Part shown: piece after piece, positions 25,655 to 35,096 of the stretch | Layout of the letters: every line of letters begins with the position of its first letter | Numbering within the stretch: position 1 is the first letter of the stretch | Assembly (NCBI GenBank): GCA_031425275.1 | Contig: JANPJA010000043.1 | Span: forward strand, 12,905-76,904 | Direction: 5' to 3' | Origin: JAIVGV01 sp031425275 | GTDB lineage: Bacteria > Acidobacteriota > Blastocatellia > Pyrinomonadales > Pyrinomonadaceae | Length of the DNA stretch: 64,000 nt | Made by a program: the position numbers and the translations under genes | The notes under the pieces: generated by a model | Told to the model about the DNA's origin: nothing | Seen by the model: only the letters and a program-made list of their open reading frames with translations | Databases searched by the model: none

Positions 25655-26970
25655 AAGAGGCCGCGCTCTTTGACGCGGATGTAGGTTTCGAGGAGCGACG
25701 GCGCGAGGGTGGCGGCGGTTACGTCTAGGGCGAGGCCGCCCTGCCGCTCGACGAGGCGGAGCGCGGCTTCGCGGTGCGACATGATCTCCTCGGCGACCGA
25801 CTGGTTGAAGAGATCGCGTAAATTGCCGGGCGTGTCTTGCAGGGCCGAGCGCAAGTCGCGGTCGGCGATGGTGGTGACGAGCGGGAGGTGGCGGGGCCGC
25901 AGTATCTTCAGCGACGATAACAACTCGCGCGAGCCTTCCTCGTCCACCAGGTCGGTGAGGATGACGACGAGCGCGCGCCGCTTGCAGTTGGCGGCGATGA
26001 ACTCGAAGGCCCGCGTGTACGAAGGCTCGATCAATTCCGGCTCGACGGCGTGGAGGGCTTCGAGGACGGCCTCGGTCTGCTCGCGCCCGCGCGACGGCGG
26101 GATGTAGGCCCCGACGCGGCGGCCGAAGACGGCGAGTCCGGCGTTATCGCCCCCGCGCTGCGCCGCGCTCATCAGGGCGAGCGCGGCGTGGATGGCCGTG
26201 TCGAACTTCGTCTCGTTCTCGATCCGCGCCGTCATCAGGCGGCCCGCGTCAATCGCGATCAGAATCGTCTGGTCGCGCTCGATCTGGTACTGCCGGGTGG
26301 TGAGTTTCCCGCGCCGCGCCGTCGCGCCCCAAGAGATGTGGCGCAGCTCGTCGCCGGGGACGTAGTCGCGCAAAGACTCGAAGTCGCGCCCCTCGCCGCG
26401 CCACGCCGCGCGGCGGTGAGCGGCGATGAGCGAGCGCGCGCCGAGCGCCTTCAACTCGGCCTCGCGCGCGCGGCGCATGTTCGGATAGACCTTCACCGAC
26501 TCGACGCTCGCCGCCGGCTCGTCGCGCCACACCAGACGCCAGCGCGACAGGCGGCGCACGGCCACGCGCCCGAATTCGAACCGGCCGCGGCGCGGCGGGA
26601 CGACGCCGTAGTGGAGCGCGGCCGTCGTCCGGGCCGGGATGTCCATCTCGGCCGCGCGCGGCCCCGTGAGGCGCACCCCCGCCGGGTATTCGTCTTTAAC
26701 TTTCAGCCGCACGCCGCGCGGCGAGTCGTTCGCGACGACGACTCTCACCTCGGTCTTGCCGCCGATGTGGAAGCGCCCGCCGAACTCGCGCGCGATTGTC
26801 AGCCCTTCGGGCCAGCGGCTGCGCCTGGCGTCTAAGAGCGCGGCGGCGACGAGCGCGAGATCGTAGCCGAGCGTGGCCCACCGCAACGCGGGCCGCGACC
26901 ACGCGAACGAGAGCGGCACGAAGCCGAGCGCGAGCAGGACGTAGAAGAGTCTGGCGAAGGCGAAGCGCAT
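25651..26970 (-). CDS. DUF58 (vWA-like) protein of the MoxR operon
   Basis: 439 residues. Two N-terminal membrane segments (about 1-45) are followed by a beta domain and the DUF58 signature: FESLRDYVPGDELRHISWGATAR (about 200-222). A vWA-like domain follows, with DQTILIAIDAGRLM (MIDAS-like DxG rather than DxSxS). These proteins work with MoxR AAA+ ATPases in metal-cofactor or envelope-protein maturation. It is the third gene after moxR, with the lipase between. The membrane anchor places the vWA-like domain on the cytoplasmic side. Confidence 0.88.
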   Translation of the reverse strand: MRFAFARLFYVLLALGFVPLSFAWSRPALRWATLGYDLALVAAALLDARRSRWPEGLTIAREFGGRFHIGGKTEVRVVVANDSPRGVRLKVKDEYPAGVRLTGPRAAEMDIPARTTAALHYGVVPPRRGRFEFGRVAVRRLSRWRLVWRDEPAASVESVKVYPNMRRAREAELKALGARSLIAAHRRAAWRGEGRDFESLRDYVPGDELRHISWGATARRGKLTTRQYQIERDQTILIAIDAGRLMTARIENETKFDTAIHAALALMSAAQRGGDNAGLAVFGRRVGAYIPPSRGREQTEAVLEALHAVEPELIEPSYTRAFEFIAANCKRRALVVILTDLVDEEGSRELLSSLKILRPRHLPLVTTIADRDLRSALQDTPGNLRDLFNQSVAEEIMSHREAALRLVERQGGLALDVTAATLAPSLLETYIRVKERGLL

Positions 26971-26992
26971 GAAGGGGGCCGGTTCTTCCTGT

Positions 26993-27952
26993 TTAGAGTC
27001 CGAGACGTTCGAGGTCTGCGGCGTAGTTGTTCCAGATGTGCGTGGCGTAAAGCGTGGGGACGTGATCGCGCAAGCCCTCGGGGACTTGTTCGGCGAAGCC
27101 CGAGCGGACTTGTCCGAGGTTGTTAAAGAGCGGCAGCAGCTCCAGCTCGGCGAACCCTTTGGCGCGATCCCAGAACGAGGGATTGTCGCGGATCACGCCG
27201 TCGCGCCCGATGTACTTGAGCGAGCCGCGCAGGTGTTTGTAGGGCGGCGAGGGCGGGATGTTCGTCACCAAGTCCCGGTAGTTGACGAAGCGGTAGTTGT
27301 TGACGTGGACGTCGGCGGCGAAATCGTCGTCGCCCGCGCGGGGGCTGCCGTAGGTGTATAGTCCCGCCACGTTGCCGTACCGATCCGCCGCGATGGTGGC
27401 GAGGGCCGCGCCGAGGCTGTGCCCGGTGAACCAGACGGTGCGCGTGCGCCGGGCGGCGGCGAGCCGCGCGAGATACGACTCCAGACCGGCGAAGCCGTCG
27501 GCGTCTTTCCAGACCAAATCGAGCGCCTCTTTGAACCCGCGGTGGACGCGGCCGCCCTGCCCCGACTCGACGAGCCTGAGCTTGAAATCGGCCATGAAGT
27601 CCACGACGACGTGGCGGAGGTTCGGGTCTTCGGCGCGCAAGTCCGACTCGGTGCCGCGGAAGGCGACGACGGCGAAATGCTCGTTGCTCGCGACGAAGCA
27701 CTGCGTGCCCCCGCGGTCGAACGTCTCGACTTCGGTGAAGCCCGCGCGGGTTTTGAGCATGCCGGCGACCGCCGCCGGGCTGTCGTAAACGAGCGTCGAG
27801 ATTTCGGCCAGCCACCACGCATTGACCAGCTCGAACCGCTGCGAGTCGTGCCGGAACGGGTGCCGCGCGGCGTCGGCGAAGTAGTCGTATTCGGGGTAAG
27901 GCGGCTTGAGGTTCTTCAGGGTGATCTTCGGAATCGGTTTCTTGTTAGCCAC
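26993..27952 (-). CDS. Class 3 lipase-type hydrolase
   Basis: 319 residues. GHSLGAALATI holds the nucleophile Ser in the GxSxG elbow. YGSPRAGDDDF and YRFVNYRDLVTNIP give the Asp region, and a His near the C-terminus (ATHIWNNY) would complete the triad. FRGTESD is the oxyanion strand typical of Lipase_3 proteins. No signal peptide is visible, so it is probably intracellular. It lies between moxR and the DUF58 gene with short spacers, an unusual addition to this operon. Confidence 0.82.
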   Translation of the reverse strand: MANKKPIPKITLKNLKPPYPEYDYFADAARHPFRHDSQRFELVNAWWLAEISTLVYDSPAAVAGMLKTRAGFTEVETFDRGGTQCFVASNEHFAVVAFRGTESDLRAEDPNLRHVVVDFMADFKLRLVESGQGGRVHRGFKEALDLVWKDADGFAGLESYLARLAAARRTRTVWFTGHSLGAALATIAADRYGNVAGLYTYGSPRAGDDDFAADVHVNNYRFVNYRDLVTNIPPSPPYKHLRGSLKYIGRDGVIRDNPSFWDRAKGFAELELLPLFNNLGQVRSGFAEQVPEGLRDHVPTLYATHIWNNYAADLERLGL

Positions 27953-28001
27953 GGGCTTTGGCCTCCTTCGGTGAGGGTGGTTGCCGAGTCGCCGCGCCGC
28001 T

Positions 28002-28955
<954 letters not shown>

Positions 28956-29078
28956 GATGTTTGAGACAGTCCTTTCGGGATGAATCGCAGATCAGCCAAA
29001 GCTAAACTTACTCTCTACTCTTCATTTGAATGAAACCCCGGCGCATAAAAAAAAAGGTTGTTGCAAACGTCTCAATCG

Positions 29079-29594
29079 TCAACTCTCACCCGGCGCGAGG
29101 TCTATAGGTTCTTTAACCTTGTAGTAAAGCTCGCCTTTCTCGGCGACGAATTTGATCGGTATTTTCGGATTGTTTATGTCTCTGCCCCCGCTATCGTGCC
29201 ACCTCTTTTCCCACGAGGAGAAATACGGTTCGAGCTCGGTGGGAGAGAGTCTGTAAATGGCTTTGAGTTCAATGCCCTCGTATAAAGCGAAATACCAATC
29301 TACCTTTCGGTACTTCGCAATAATGATAGGGTTCATGTGATGGTGTGTAGAGAACCCTTTCGTTAAGCGGACATTGACGGACTTCAGCTCGTACTCGTTT
29401 CCTCCATCGTCAACCGCGTCGTTCCCCTCACGTCCCGGCAAGACTTTCAATCCGAGGACGAGGAGAACCTGTAACAGCTTTCCCCCGTTGTCTTGGAAAA
29501 TGTCCCCGATGCCGTGCCTCGAAGCTAGCTCTTGGTATTGGCGAATGTAGGGGAAAAGCTCGTCCAAAATTGCCTTGTCCGGGTGCTCTTTCAT
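29079..29594 (-). CDS. pvuIIR: PvuII-type restriction endonuclease
   Basis: 171 residues. The sequence follows R.PvuII closely: IFQDNGGKLLQVLL, LPGREGNDAVDD, EYELKSVN, KGFSTHHHMNPIIIAKYRK and DINNPKIP. The catalytic PD-ExK residues appear as Asp59, Glu69 and Lys71. R.PvuII is a homodimer that cuts CAGCTG between the central bases, so the same specificity is expected here. The gene starts 7 bases after the controller gene's stop, the usual C-R arrangement. The C-terminus is slightly longer than in R.PvuII. Confidence 0.95.
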   Translation of the reverse strand: MKEHPDKAILDELFPYIRQYQELASRHGIGDIFQDNGGKLLQVLLVLGLKVLPGREGNDAVDDGGNEYELKSVNVRLTKGFSTHHHMNPIIIAKYRKVDWYFALYEGIELKAIYRLSPTELEPYFSSWEKRWHDSGGRDINNPKIPIKFVAEKGELYYKVKEPIDLAPGES

Positions 29595-29600
29595 GGTGCC

Positions 29601-29822
29601 TCACTTCTCAAGCAATACTTGAATGGTGATCCCGAGAGCGCAGGCAAGACGTTCCATATTATCGATGGAGAGGTTCCGTTCGCCACGTTCCACCGAACCG
29701 ATGTAGGTGCGGTGCAGTTCTGCCAATTCGGCAAGTTTTTCCTGTGAGATGCCTTGTGCTTTCCGCGCTTTACGCAGGTTATCAGCGAAGAGCTGTCGCG
29801 CACTTGTTTTAAGCTTCGGCAC
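29601..29822 (-). CDS. pvuIIC: Controller protein of the PvuII-like system
   Basis: 73 residues, a single XRE-type helix-turn-helix: ARKAQGISQEKLAELAELHRTYIGSVERGERNLSIDNMERLACALG. Strongly like C.PvuII. Such proteins bind the C-box to activate their own and the endonuclease gene after a delay, so that the methyltransferase protects the DNA first. The C-box lies directly upstream between this gene and the divergent methyltransferase gene. Confidence 0.93.
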   Translation of the reverse strand: MPKLKTSARQLFADNLRKARKAQGISQEKLAELAELHRTYIGSVERGERNLSIDNMERLACALGITIQVLLEK

Positions 29823-29845
29823 GTGGTAAGAGATAGCCGATTGAT

Positions 29846-29870
29846 GACTATAAGGCTACAGACTTTAAGT
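29846..29870. promoter_or_regulatory. C-box operator of the restriction-modification system
   Basis: Two related half-sites, GACTATAAGG (29846-29855) and GACTTTAAGT (29861-29870), lie between the divergent C and M genes. They match the GACT-TATAGTC style of C.PvuII boxes. Binding here would switch C/R on and tune M expression. Confidence 0.72.
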
Positions 29871-29891
29871 AGCATCGCTAGGTTAAAAAAT

Positions 29892-30926
29892 ATGAGAGAG
29901 ACTCGGCAAGACCACGTTGCGGGCATGATTGATCGGGTGTCGCCGGCGTACATGACGCCTCTCGGCGCGGCTTATCATTGTGACGCGCTAGACCTCCTCC
30001 CGCGCCTCCCTGATTCCAGCATCAATCTGGTTGTAACGAGTCCGCCTTTCGCGCTCCAAAGGGAGAAGGAATACGGAAATCAGAATCAAGACGACTATGT
30101 CGGCTGGTTGGAAAAGTTCGCCGTCATCGTGCGCGATAAGCTACGCGATGACGGCAGCTTCGTCTTAGATTTGGGGGGGGCGTATAGGAAAGGCGTCCCG
30201 GCGCGGAGCCTATATAACTTCCGTGTCCTGATCCGCCTCTGTGATGAAGTCGGTTTCCACCTAGCGGAGGATTTTTACTGGTTCAACCCATCAAAGCTGC
30301 CGAGTCCCATTGAATGGGTTAATAAGCGGAAGATGCGGGCGAAAGATTCTGTCAATACTGTGTGGTGGTTCAGCAAAACGGAATGGCCGAAAGCCGACGT
30401 GACGAAGGTGCTCACAGACTATAGCGAGCGTATGAAACGGCTTCTAAAAGACCCTGAAGGATTTTATACCCCGAAGAGTCGGCCGTCAGGACACGATATC
30501 GGTAGGAGCTTTGGTAAGGATAACGGCGGGTCTATCCCGTCTAACCTCTTACAGATTCCTAACACGGAATCTAACGGGGCCTACCTCGGTTCTTGCAAAA
30601 AGGTAGGGATCAAACCGCACCCTTCTAGGTTTCCGGCAAAGCTGCCGGAGTTTTTCATTCGGTTTCTGACTGAACCCGGTGACGTAGTTTTAGACATATT
30701 CGCGGGATCAAACACGACCGGAAAGGTCGCCGACATTGAGGGGCGAAGGTGGATAGCTTTTGAGGAGCGGTTAGAATATCTAGCCTCGTCTTCATTCCGA
30801 TTCTTACCAAAAGAAGGGTCGGCAGAGATTATGAGAGACGTTCATAGTAAAATCAGCATGGGCGAAATGGTTAATCTTGAGAAGTACATAGAAAATATTC
30901 CCCTCCCGTCGTTAGAGTTCGCTTGA
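29892..30926 (+). CDS. pvuIIM: PvuII-type N4-cytosine DNA methyltransferase
   Basis: 344 residues from the ATG at 29892. Class-beta order: motif IV TSPPFALQREKEYGN (49-63) comes first and the AdoMet-binding motif I DIFAGSNTTG late (about 283). GGAYRKGVPARSLYNFRVLIRL and EDFYWFNPSKLPSPIEWVNKRK match M.PvuII closely. It should methylate the inner cytosine of CAGCTG at N4 and protect the host. Upstream in-frame starts from 29754 would run through the C-box and the C gene's start, so I chose the start after the operator. Divergent from C and R, as in the PvuII plasmid system. Confidence 0.93.
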   Translation: MRETRQDHVAGMIDRVSPAYMTPLGAAYHCDALDLLPRLPDSSINLVVTSPPFALQREKEYGNQNQDDYVGWLEKFAVIVRDKLRDDGSFVLDLGGAYRKGVPARSLYNFRVLIRLCDEVGFHLAEDFYWFNPSKLPSPIEWVNKRKMRAKDSVNTVWWFSKTEWPKADVTKVLTDYSERMKRLLKDPEGFYTPKSRPSGHDIGRSFGKDNGGSIPSNLLQIPNTESNGAYLGSCKKVGIKPHPSRFPAKLPEFFIRFLTEPGDVVLDIFAGSNTTGKVADIEGRRWIAFEERLEYLASSSFRFLPKEGSAEIMRDVHSKISMGEMVNLEKYIENIPLPSLEFA

Positions 30927-30969
30927 GATAAACCCTCCTTGCGGTCGAATAATCCTTTAAAGCTTGTCG

Positions 30970-32526
30970 TCACAAGCGGCTCGCCTGCTTGATTTCGCGG
31001 GAGCGCATGCGGATGCCGAGGGCGCGCTCCAACTCGCGGAGTTGGACGGCGAGGGCGAGCGCGCGGCGGGCCGAGACGTTCGCGCCGCCGGCCGCTTCCT
31101 CACACTCGCGCATCAACTCTTCGAGCCGGGCGCGATCCACGCCGGAGCGGGCGGAGACGGCCGCGGCGATGTCCGGGCGCGGGGCCGCCGCGTCCGCGCC
31201 GCCGTAGCGGGCGAGGGCGCGGCGCGTGCGAGAGTAGATGTTCTCGATGGCGAGGTCAAAGGCGCGCGCGCGGTGTTGCAGCTCGGCGAGCGCGGCGACG
31301 AATTCGAGTTTCGAGCGGCGGTCGGGCCGCGGCGCGGGGATGGGCCGGGCGAAGCGTCGGCCGCGCGACCAGAAGAGGAGCGCGGCCAGCAAACATCCTT
31401 GCGCGAACATGGCGGGGACGGGAGTGCCCGTGAAGTAAGTCGCGAGCTGGTTGTGCGTCGCGCCGCGCCCCTGATGGTACTCGTCGAAGGCGACGAGGCC
31501 GCCGCCGCCCGCGGTGACGACGTTGATCGCGAGCTGCAAATTGTCGGCGCGCGCGAGGCCGTTGTTGGCGACGACGAACGGGTCTGAGAGGACGACGATG
31601 CGCCCTTCGCCGCGCCGGTAGTCGGCCAGCAGGGCGCCGCGCGCGTCCGCGAGGTGGACGGTGGGAGCTTCCGTCTCGACCTTCTCCTCCGGCTCCTTGC
31701 CGAAGGGGCCGAAGAAGGGCGGCACCTCCGGGGTCTCTTCCGGCGTCGGCGTCTCGCCCGGACTCGCGGCCGGGTCAATCTCATCCTCGCCAACTTCGTC
31801 CGGCACAACGACGCCCCGCGGCGCGGGTGCCGTGGGCGACGGCGACGGCCCTCCTGCTTCCGGCTCCTCGTCCGGAGACACGTCCGTCTCCGCGCCGGGA
31901 CTCGCCCCCGCGTCCGATCCGCCGCCCTCGGCGGGGACGAACGGCGCGGCCTCGCCCGTGCCTTTCGCGAAGAGGCGCGCGGCGTAGCGCGAGAGCGCGA
32001 CGCGCTCGACGCCGCGCGTGAGGGCGGTCGGCTGCGCGGGCGCGACGGGCTGCGTGCCCGCGACGATTGACTCCGCGTCGTCGGCCCGCGCGTCAGCCTC
32101 CGGGTAATCGGTGAACGAAGAGTTGAGACCCCAACGCTCGCCCGCGGGGAGGAGGTGTTGTGCGTCGCGGTCGATGATGACGAGCCGCCCGCCGCGCGCG
32201 ACCCACTTCAACAGGCCGCGCTTATCCTCTTCCGTGAACTCGCGCCGCACCCGGCCGACGACGACGAAGGTCGCGGGCCGCTCGCCCTCCCCGGCCGCCG
32301 CGAGCGCGGCCGGCTCCTCGCGCCACCGCATCACCTTGTGCCCCGACTCTTCCAAAAACTCGTAGAGGGCGCGCGTCCCCGTCGGCCCCGCGTTCGAGGT
32401 CGAGCGATCCGGCGACATCTCCAACTCCGGCTCGCGCCCCACCCGCACGTAACTCGCCGCGTTCAGCCCGACGAGCAGAACCACGACGACCACGACGAAC
32501 AGGAAAATGGGGAGGCGTCCGCGCAT
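30970..32526 (-). CDS. DUF4350-domain membrane protein
   Basis: 518 residues. One N-terminal membrane helix (6-24), then a GATase-like fold: PDRSTSNAGPTGTRALYEFLEESGHKVMRWRE and FVVVGRVRREFTEEDKRGLLKWVARGGRLVIIDRD, as in DUF4350. A long acidic Pro/Glu/Ser region (about 200-275) is an insertion typical of GC-rich relatives. A second helix follows near residue 380. It belongs functionally with DUF4129, MoxR and DUF58, but the PvuII-like system now lies between it and moxR. Confidence 0.82.
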   Translation of the reverse strand: MRGRLPIFLFVVVVVVLLVGLNAASYVRVGREPELEMSPDRSTSNAGPTGTRALYEFLEESGHKVMRWREEPAALAAAGEGERPATFVVVGRVRREFTEEDKRGLLKWVARGGRLVIIDRDAQHLLPAGERWGLNSSFTDYPEADARADDAESIVAGTQPVAPAQPTALTRGVERVALSRYAARLFAKGTGEAAPFVPAEGGGSDAGASPGAETDVSPDEEPEAGGPSPSPTAPAPRGVVVPDEVGEDEIDPAASPGETPTPEETPEVPPFFGPFGKEPEEKVETEAPTVHLADARGALLADYRRGEGRIVVLSDPFVVANNGLARADNLQLAINVVTAGGGGLVAFDEYHQGRGATHNQLATYFTGTPVPAMFAQGCLLAALLFWSRGRRFARPIPAPRPDRRSKLEFVAALAELQHRARAFDLAIENIYSRTRRALARYGGADAAAPRPDIAAAVSARSGVDRARLEELMRECEEAAGGANVSARRALALAVQLRELERALGIRMRSREIKQASRL

Positions 32527-32558
32527 AATTCAATTCATAGGACTAAGTATTAAGAAAT

Positions 32559-32647
32559 AAGTACTGAGGACTGAGGACTGAGGACTGAGTGAAAGACGAG
32601 TGCTTTAAACTCAGTCCTCAGTCCTCAGTCCTCAGTCCTCAGTACTT
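32559..32647. repeat. Inverted heptamer repeat (GGACTGA)n hairpin
   Basis: A 7-base unit GGACTGA is repeated in tandem on the left arm (32559-32590) and as its complement on the right arm (32609-32647), with three and four units. The arms fold into one long stem around an 18-base loop. It separates DUF4350 from DUF4129 and could slow or stop transcription. Tandem heptamers of this type are dispersed repeats in some phyla. Confidence 0.85.
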
Positions 32648-32667
32648 GTATTCAGTCCTTGCATTTA

Positions 32668-33786
32668 TCACTTGATAGCCTGCCGGCACAGCGTGCGGTA
32701 CTCGGCCCAGTCGGCATCGGTCGCCGGGGCGAAGCCGTACCAGTGTCGCTCGAAGCCGACGGTGAGCGGGCGCATCGTGCCGTAGAGTTCGGCCAGCGGG
32801 CGGACGCTCGTTAAGTAGTCGCGGTTGGTCTTGTGTTGCGCGAGGCGGATGACGCGGCGGTCGCCGAGGTCGCAGAGCACCGCGATGTAGGCCTTGCGGA
32901 TGGCGGCGCGCAGATCGCCGGCGCGCGCCAGCGCCTCGGCCTCCGAGATGAGATCGGCCGCGGACTGATCGGGCGCGAGTTGTTCGCCCAGCACGACGCG
33001 GGCCGCGCGCGCTCCCGCGCCGCCGCGCCGCCGCGCGCTGAGACGATTCCAGACGTAAGGGCCGTAACGCCAGATGAGGAAGACGATGAGTCCGACGGCG
33101 AGCGCGTAGACGAAGACGCGCGCGACGACCGAGAGGACGTTCGCCGTGCCCGACCCCACCGGGCTGCGCTTGGGCATGAGTTTGTCCCACAACTCCTTGA
33201 GCCACTTCCACAGGCCGTCGAGCGCGCCGCCCTTCGACGCCTCCTCGTTGTACTCGGGCCGGCGCAGGATCGTTTGCAGCCGCCCCTTCTCGGCCTCCTT
33301 GTCGCGCGCGGCGGCGTCGGCCCCGGCTTCGCCCGCGAGATGCGTTTCGAGCGCGCGCAGGCGTTCGCCGACGAGCGCGAGCTTCGTCTCCTTCTCCTTC
33401 ATCTTGTCGGGCGGGAGCGCGACGTAGGCGTCGAGTTCTTTGTGCAGCCACGAGTTATCCACTTCGACCGCGCCGAGCGCGCGCTCGACGCGCTCGCGCG
33501 GGGGAAGCGTGGAGCGCAGCCGCGCGACCATCTGCGTTTCCCATTCGACGTGTTCGCGAGCAAGCGTCACCTCGTCGGGGTCAATCGCCGACCAGAGTTC
33601 CGAGATTAATTCGTAGGCCGAGTGGACGCGGGCGCGGTAGTCGTCGAAGGTCGCGGCCACGGCCGCCGGGGCGAGCGCGCCGCACGCGGCGGCGAGCAGC
33701 GCGATGGTGACGACAAACGCGCGCGTCCGTCTCGCGCGAGCGCGGCGCGGCGGCGTCGTCGTCGGCGTCGTCGTCAGCGTCGTCAT
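32668..33786 (-). CDS. DUF4129-domain membrane protein
   Basis: 372 residues from the ATG at 33786. It has a Thr/Pro/Arg-rich N-terminus, then a signal-like segment (TRAFVVTIALLAAACGALAP), a helical periplasmic region, a membrane helix (VVARVFVYALAVGLIVFLIW) and a cytoplasmic DUF4129 domain (DLRAAIRKAYIAVLCDLGDRRVIRLAQHKTNRDYL, then HWYGFAPATDADWAEY). DUF4129 proteins accompany MoxR and DUF58 in envelope-related operons. The frame stays open far upstream, but that extension is antisense to nothing real and overlaps the preceding gene, so it was cut at this ATG. Confidence 0.82.
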   Translation of the reverse strand: MTTLTTTPTTTPPRRARARRTRAFVVTIALLAAACGALAPAAVAATFDDYRARVHSAYELISELWSAIDPDEVTLAREHVEWETQMVARLRSTLPPRERVERALGAVEVDNSWLHKELDAYVALPPDKMKEKETKLALVGERLRALETHLAGEAGADAAARDKEAEKGRLQTILRRPEYNEEASKGGALDGLWKWLKELWDKLMPKRSPVGSGTANVLSVVARVFVYALAVGLIVFLIWRYGPYVWNRLSARRRGGAGARAARVVLGEQLAPDQSAADLISEAEALARAGDLRAAIRKAYIAVLCDLGDRRVIRLAQHKTNRDYLTSVRPLAELYGTMRPLTVGFERHWYGFAPATDADWAEYRTLCRQAIK

Positions 33787-33809
33787 CGGGCATGTGCGGC
33801 GGCGGCGCG

Positions 33810-34973
33810 TCAAGTGTCCCGCCTTTCGTCGAGTCCGAGGATGGAGGCGGGCGGCGCGGGCGGCGGCTGGCTGGCGGGGCGGGCGTAAGGTTCGGGCGTC
33901 GGCGGCGGGAGTAGCGTCGCGGGCGGGCGGCGGCGGAGGCGCGCGCCCGTGTGGATGGCCGGCGCGAGCGGGGCCTCGCCCCCGCCGGGCAGTTCCGGCA
34001 TCCCGCCGAGCCGCTGCATCGCCATCAACTCGATGTCGTAGCCCTCGTGGCGGACGCGCTCGTCCACGTAGAGCAGCGACAGGCCCAGCATCCAGACGGG
34101 CGCGAGCAGGATGGAACTCGACTGCGTGATGACCTGATAGCCGATGGCGTACCAGAGCGGCCAGTCGGTCTGGTCGAGCGAGAGCGGGTTGACGCCTTGC
34201 AGGTAGCCGAGCCAGCCGAGCGGCACGACGAGGAGCATCAGCACCGAGTAGGTGGCGAAAGTCGTGAACAGGAACATCGCGGTGAGCCGCCGGACGTTCC
34301 CGCGGGCCAGCGCGATGCTGCGGCCGAGGGCGTCCAAGACGCCGCGCCCCTCGACGAGCATCACCTGCGGCACGTAGGCCACGCGCCCCATCACGAGGAA
34401 GATGATGAAGAGCGCGCCGAGGCTGAAGGCCACGCTCACGATGATCGACAGCACGCCCCCGAACGCGCTCGCCCCCGTCGCCGCCATGATGCCGAAGACC
34501 GTCAGACTCAGGAGCATGATGTAGATGAGGAGGACTGGCGTGCTGATGGCGAGGGCGAGGAACCCGATCACGAGGAGCGCGCCGGCGAGCGCCCAGAAGC
34601 GCGCGCGGACGTTGCGGTAGATCGAGAGCGCGGCCACCGGCTCGCCCCACAGCAGGTGCATCACGAGGTTGCGCGAGGCCCCGCCCATCACCAGCAGGAA
34701 GGCGAAGTTGCCGGCCAGCATCAGCAGTCCGCCGACGATGATGAACGCGACGTAGAGCGCGCCGGAGGCCGCCGACTCCGCCAGCGACACTTCGCGCAGG
34801 CCCACCGTCCACAGGATCGATCCGGCGGCGGCGACGATCACGGGCGGCGACGCCGTGCGCACCAGCGTCATGAAATGGCGGCGGTAGAGTCGGATGGTGC
34901 GGTCGATGAGATCGCCCGCGCCGAGCGGCGAGAGGGCCAGTTGATCAAAGGCGGGCGTCGCGCTGTGCTGCAT
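33810..34973 (-). CDS. Multi-pass membrane protein (glycerophosphoryl-diesterase-membrane-domain type)
   Basis: 387 residues from the ATG at 34973. FDQLALSPLGAGDLIDRTIRLYRRHF at the N-terminus, then about six hydrophobic segments and a Pro-rich cytoplasmic tail. This layout is common for the first gene of DUF4129/MoxR operons. The tail is probably disordered and the function is unknown. A longer frame back to 35810 lies antisense to the glycosidase gene and is a shadow. It starts 123 bases from the divergent glycosidase start. Confidence 0.72.
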   Translation of the reverse strand: MQHSATPAFDQLALSPLGAGDLIDRTIRLYRRHFMTLVRTASPPVIVAAAGSILWTVGLREVSLAESAASGALYVAFIIVGGLLMLAGNFAFLLVMGGASRNLVMHLLWGEPVAALSIYRNVRARFWALAGALLVIGFLALAISTPVLLIYIMLLSLTVFGIMAATGASAFGGVLSIIVSVAFSLGALFIIFLVMGRVAYVPQVMLVEGRGVLDALGRSIALARGNVRRLTAMFLFTTFATYSVLMLLVVPLGWLGYLQGVNPLSLDQTDWPLWYAIGYQVITQSSSILLAPVWMLGLSLLYVDERVRHEGYDIELMAMQRLGGMPELPGGGEAPLAPAIHTGARLRRRPPATLLPPPTPEPYARPASQPPPAPPASILGLDERRDT

Positions 34974-35096
34974 AGAGGGGTGGCCGGGAGTTACGAACCG
35001 CGGGAGGTCTTCCGGCCTCGGCCGGATTCTAGCACACGACGCGCGGGCGCACATTCCGCTTGCCAAGCCCCGCCGGTTGGGTGTAACAACGGGGCC

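Noticed and set aside
32559..32647. Possible CRISPR array
   Set aside because: The repeat unit is 7 bases, tandem and inverted, without spacers; no cas gene is present.
33787..34812. Upstream extension of the DUF4129 frame
   Set aside because: It overlaps the membrane-protein gene completely and lacks any motif; the ATG at 33786 begins with a normal signal-like segment.
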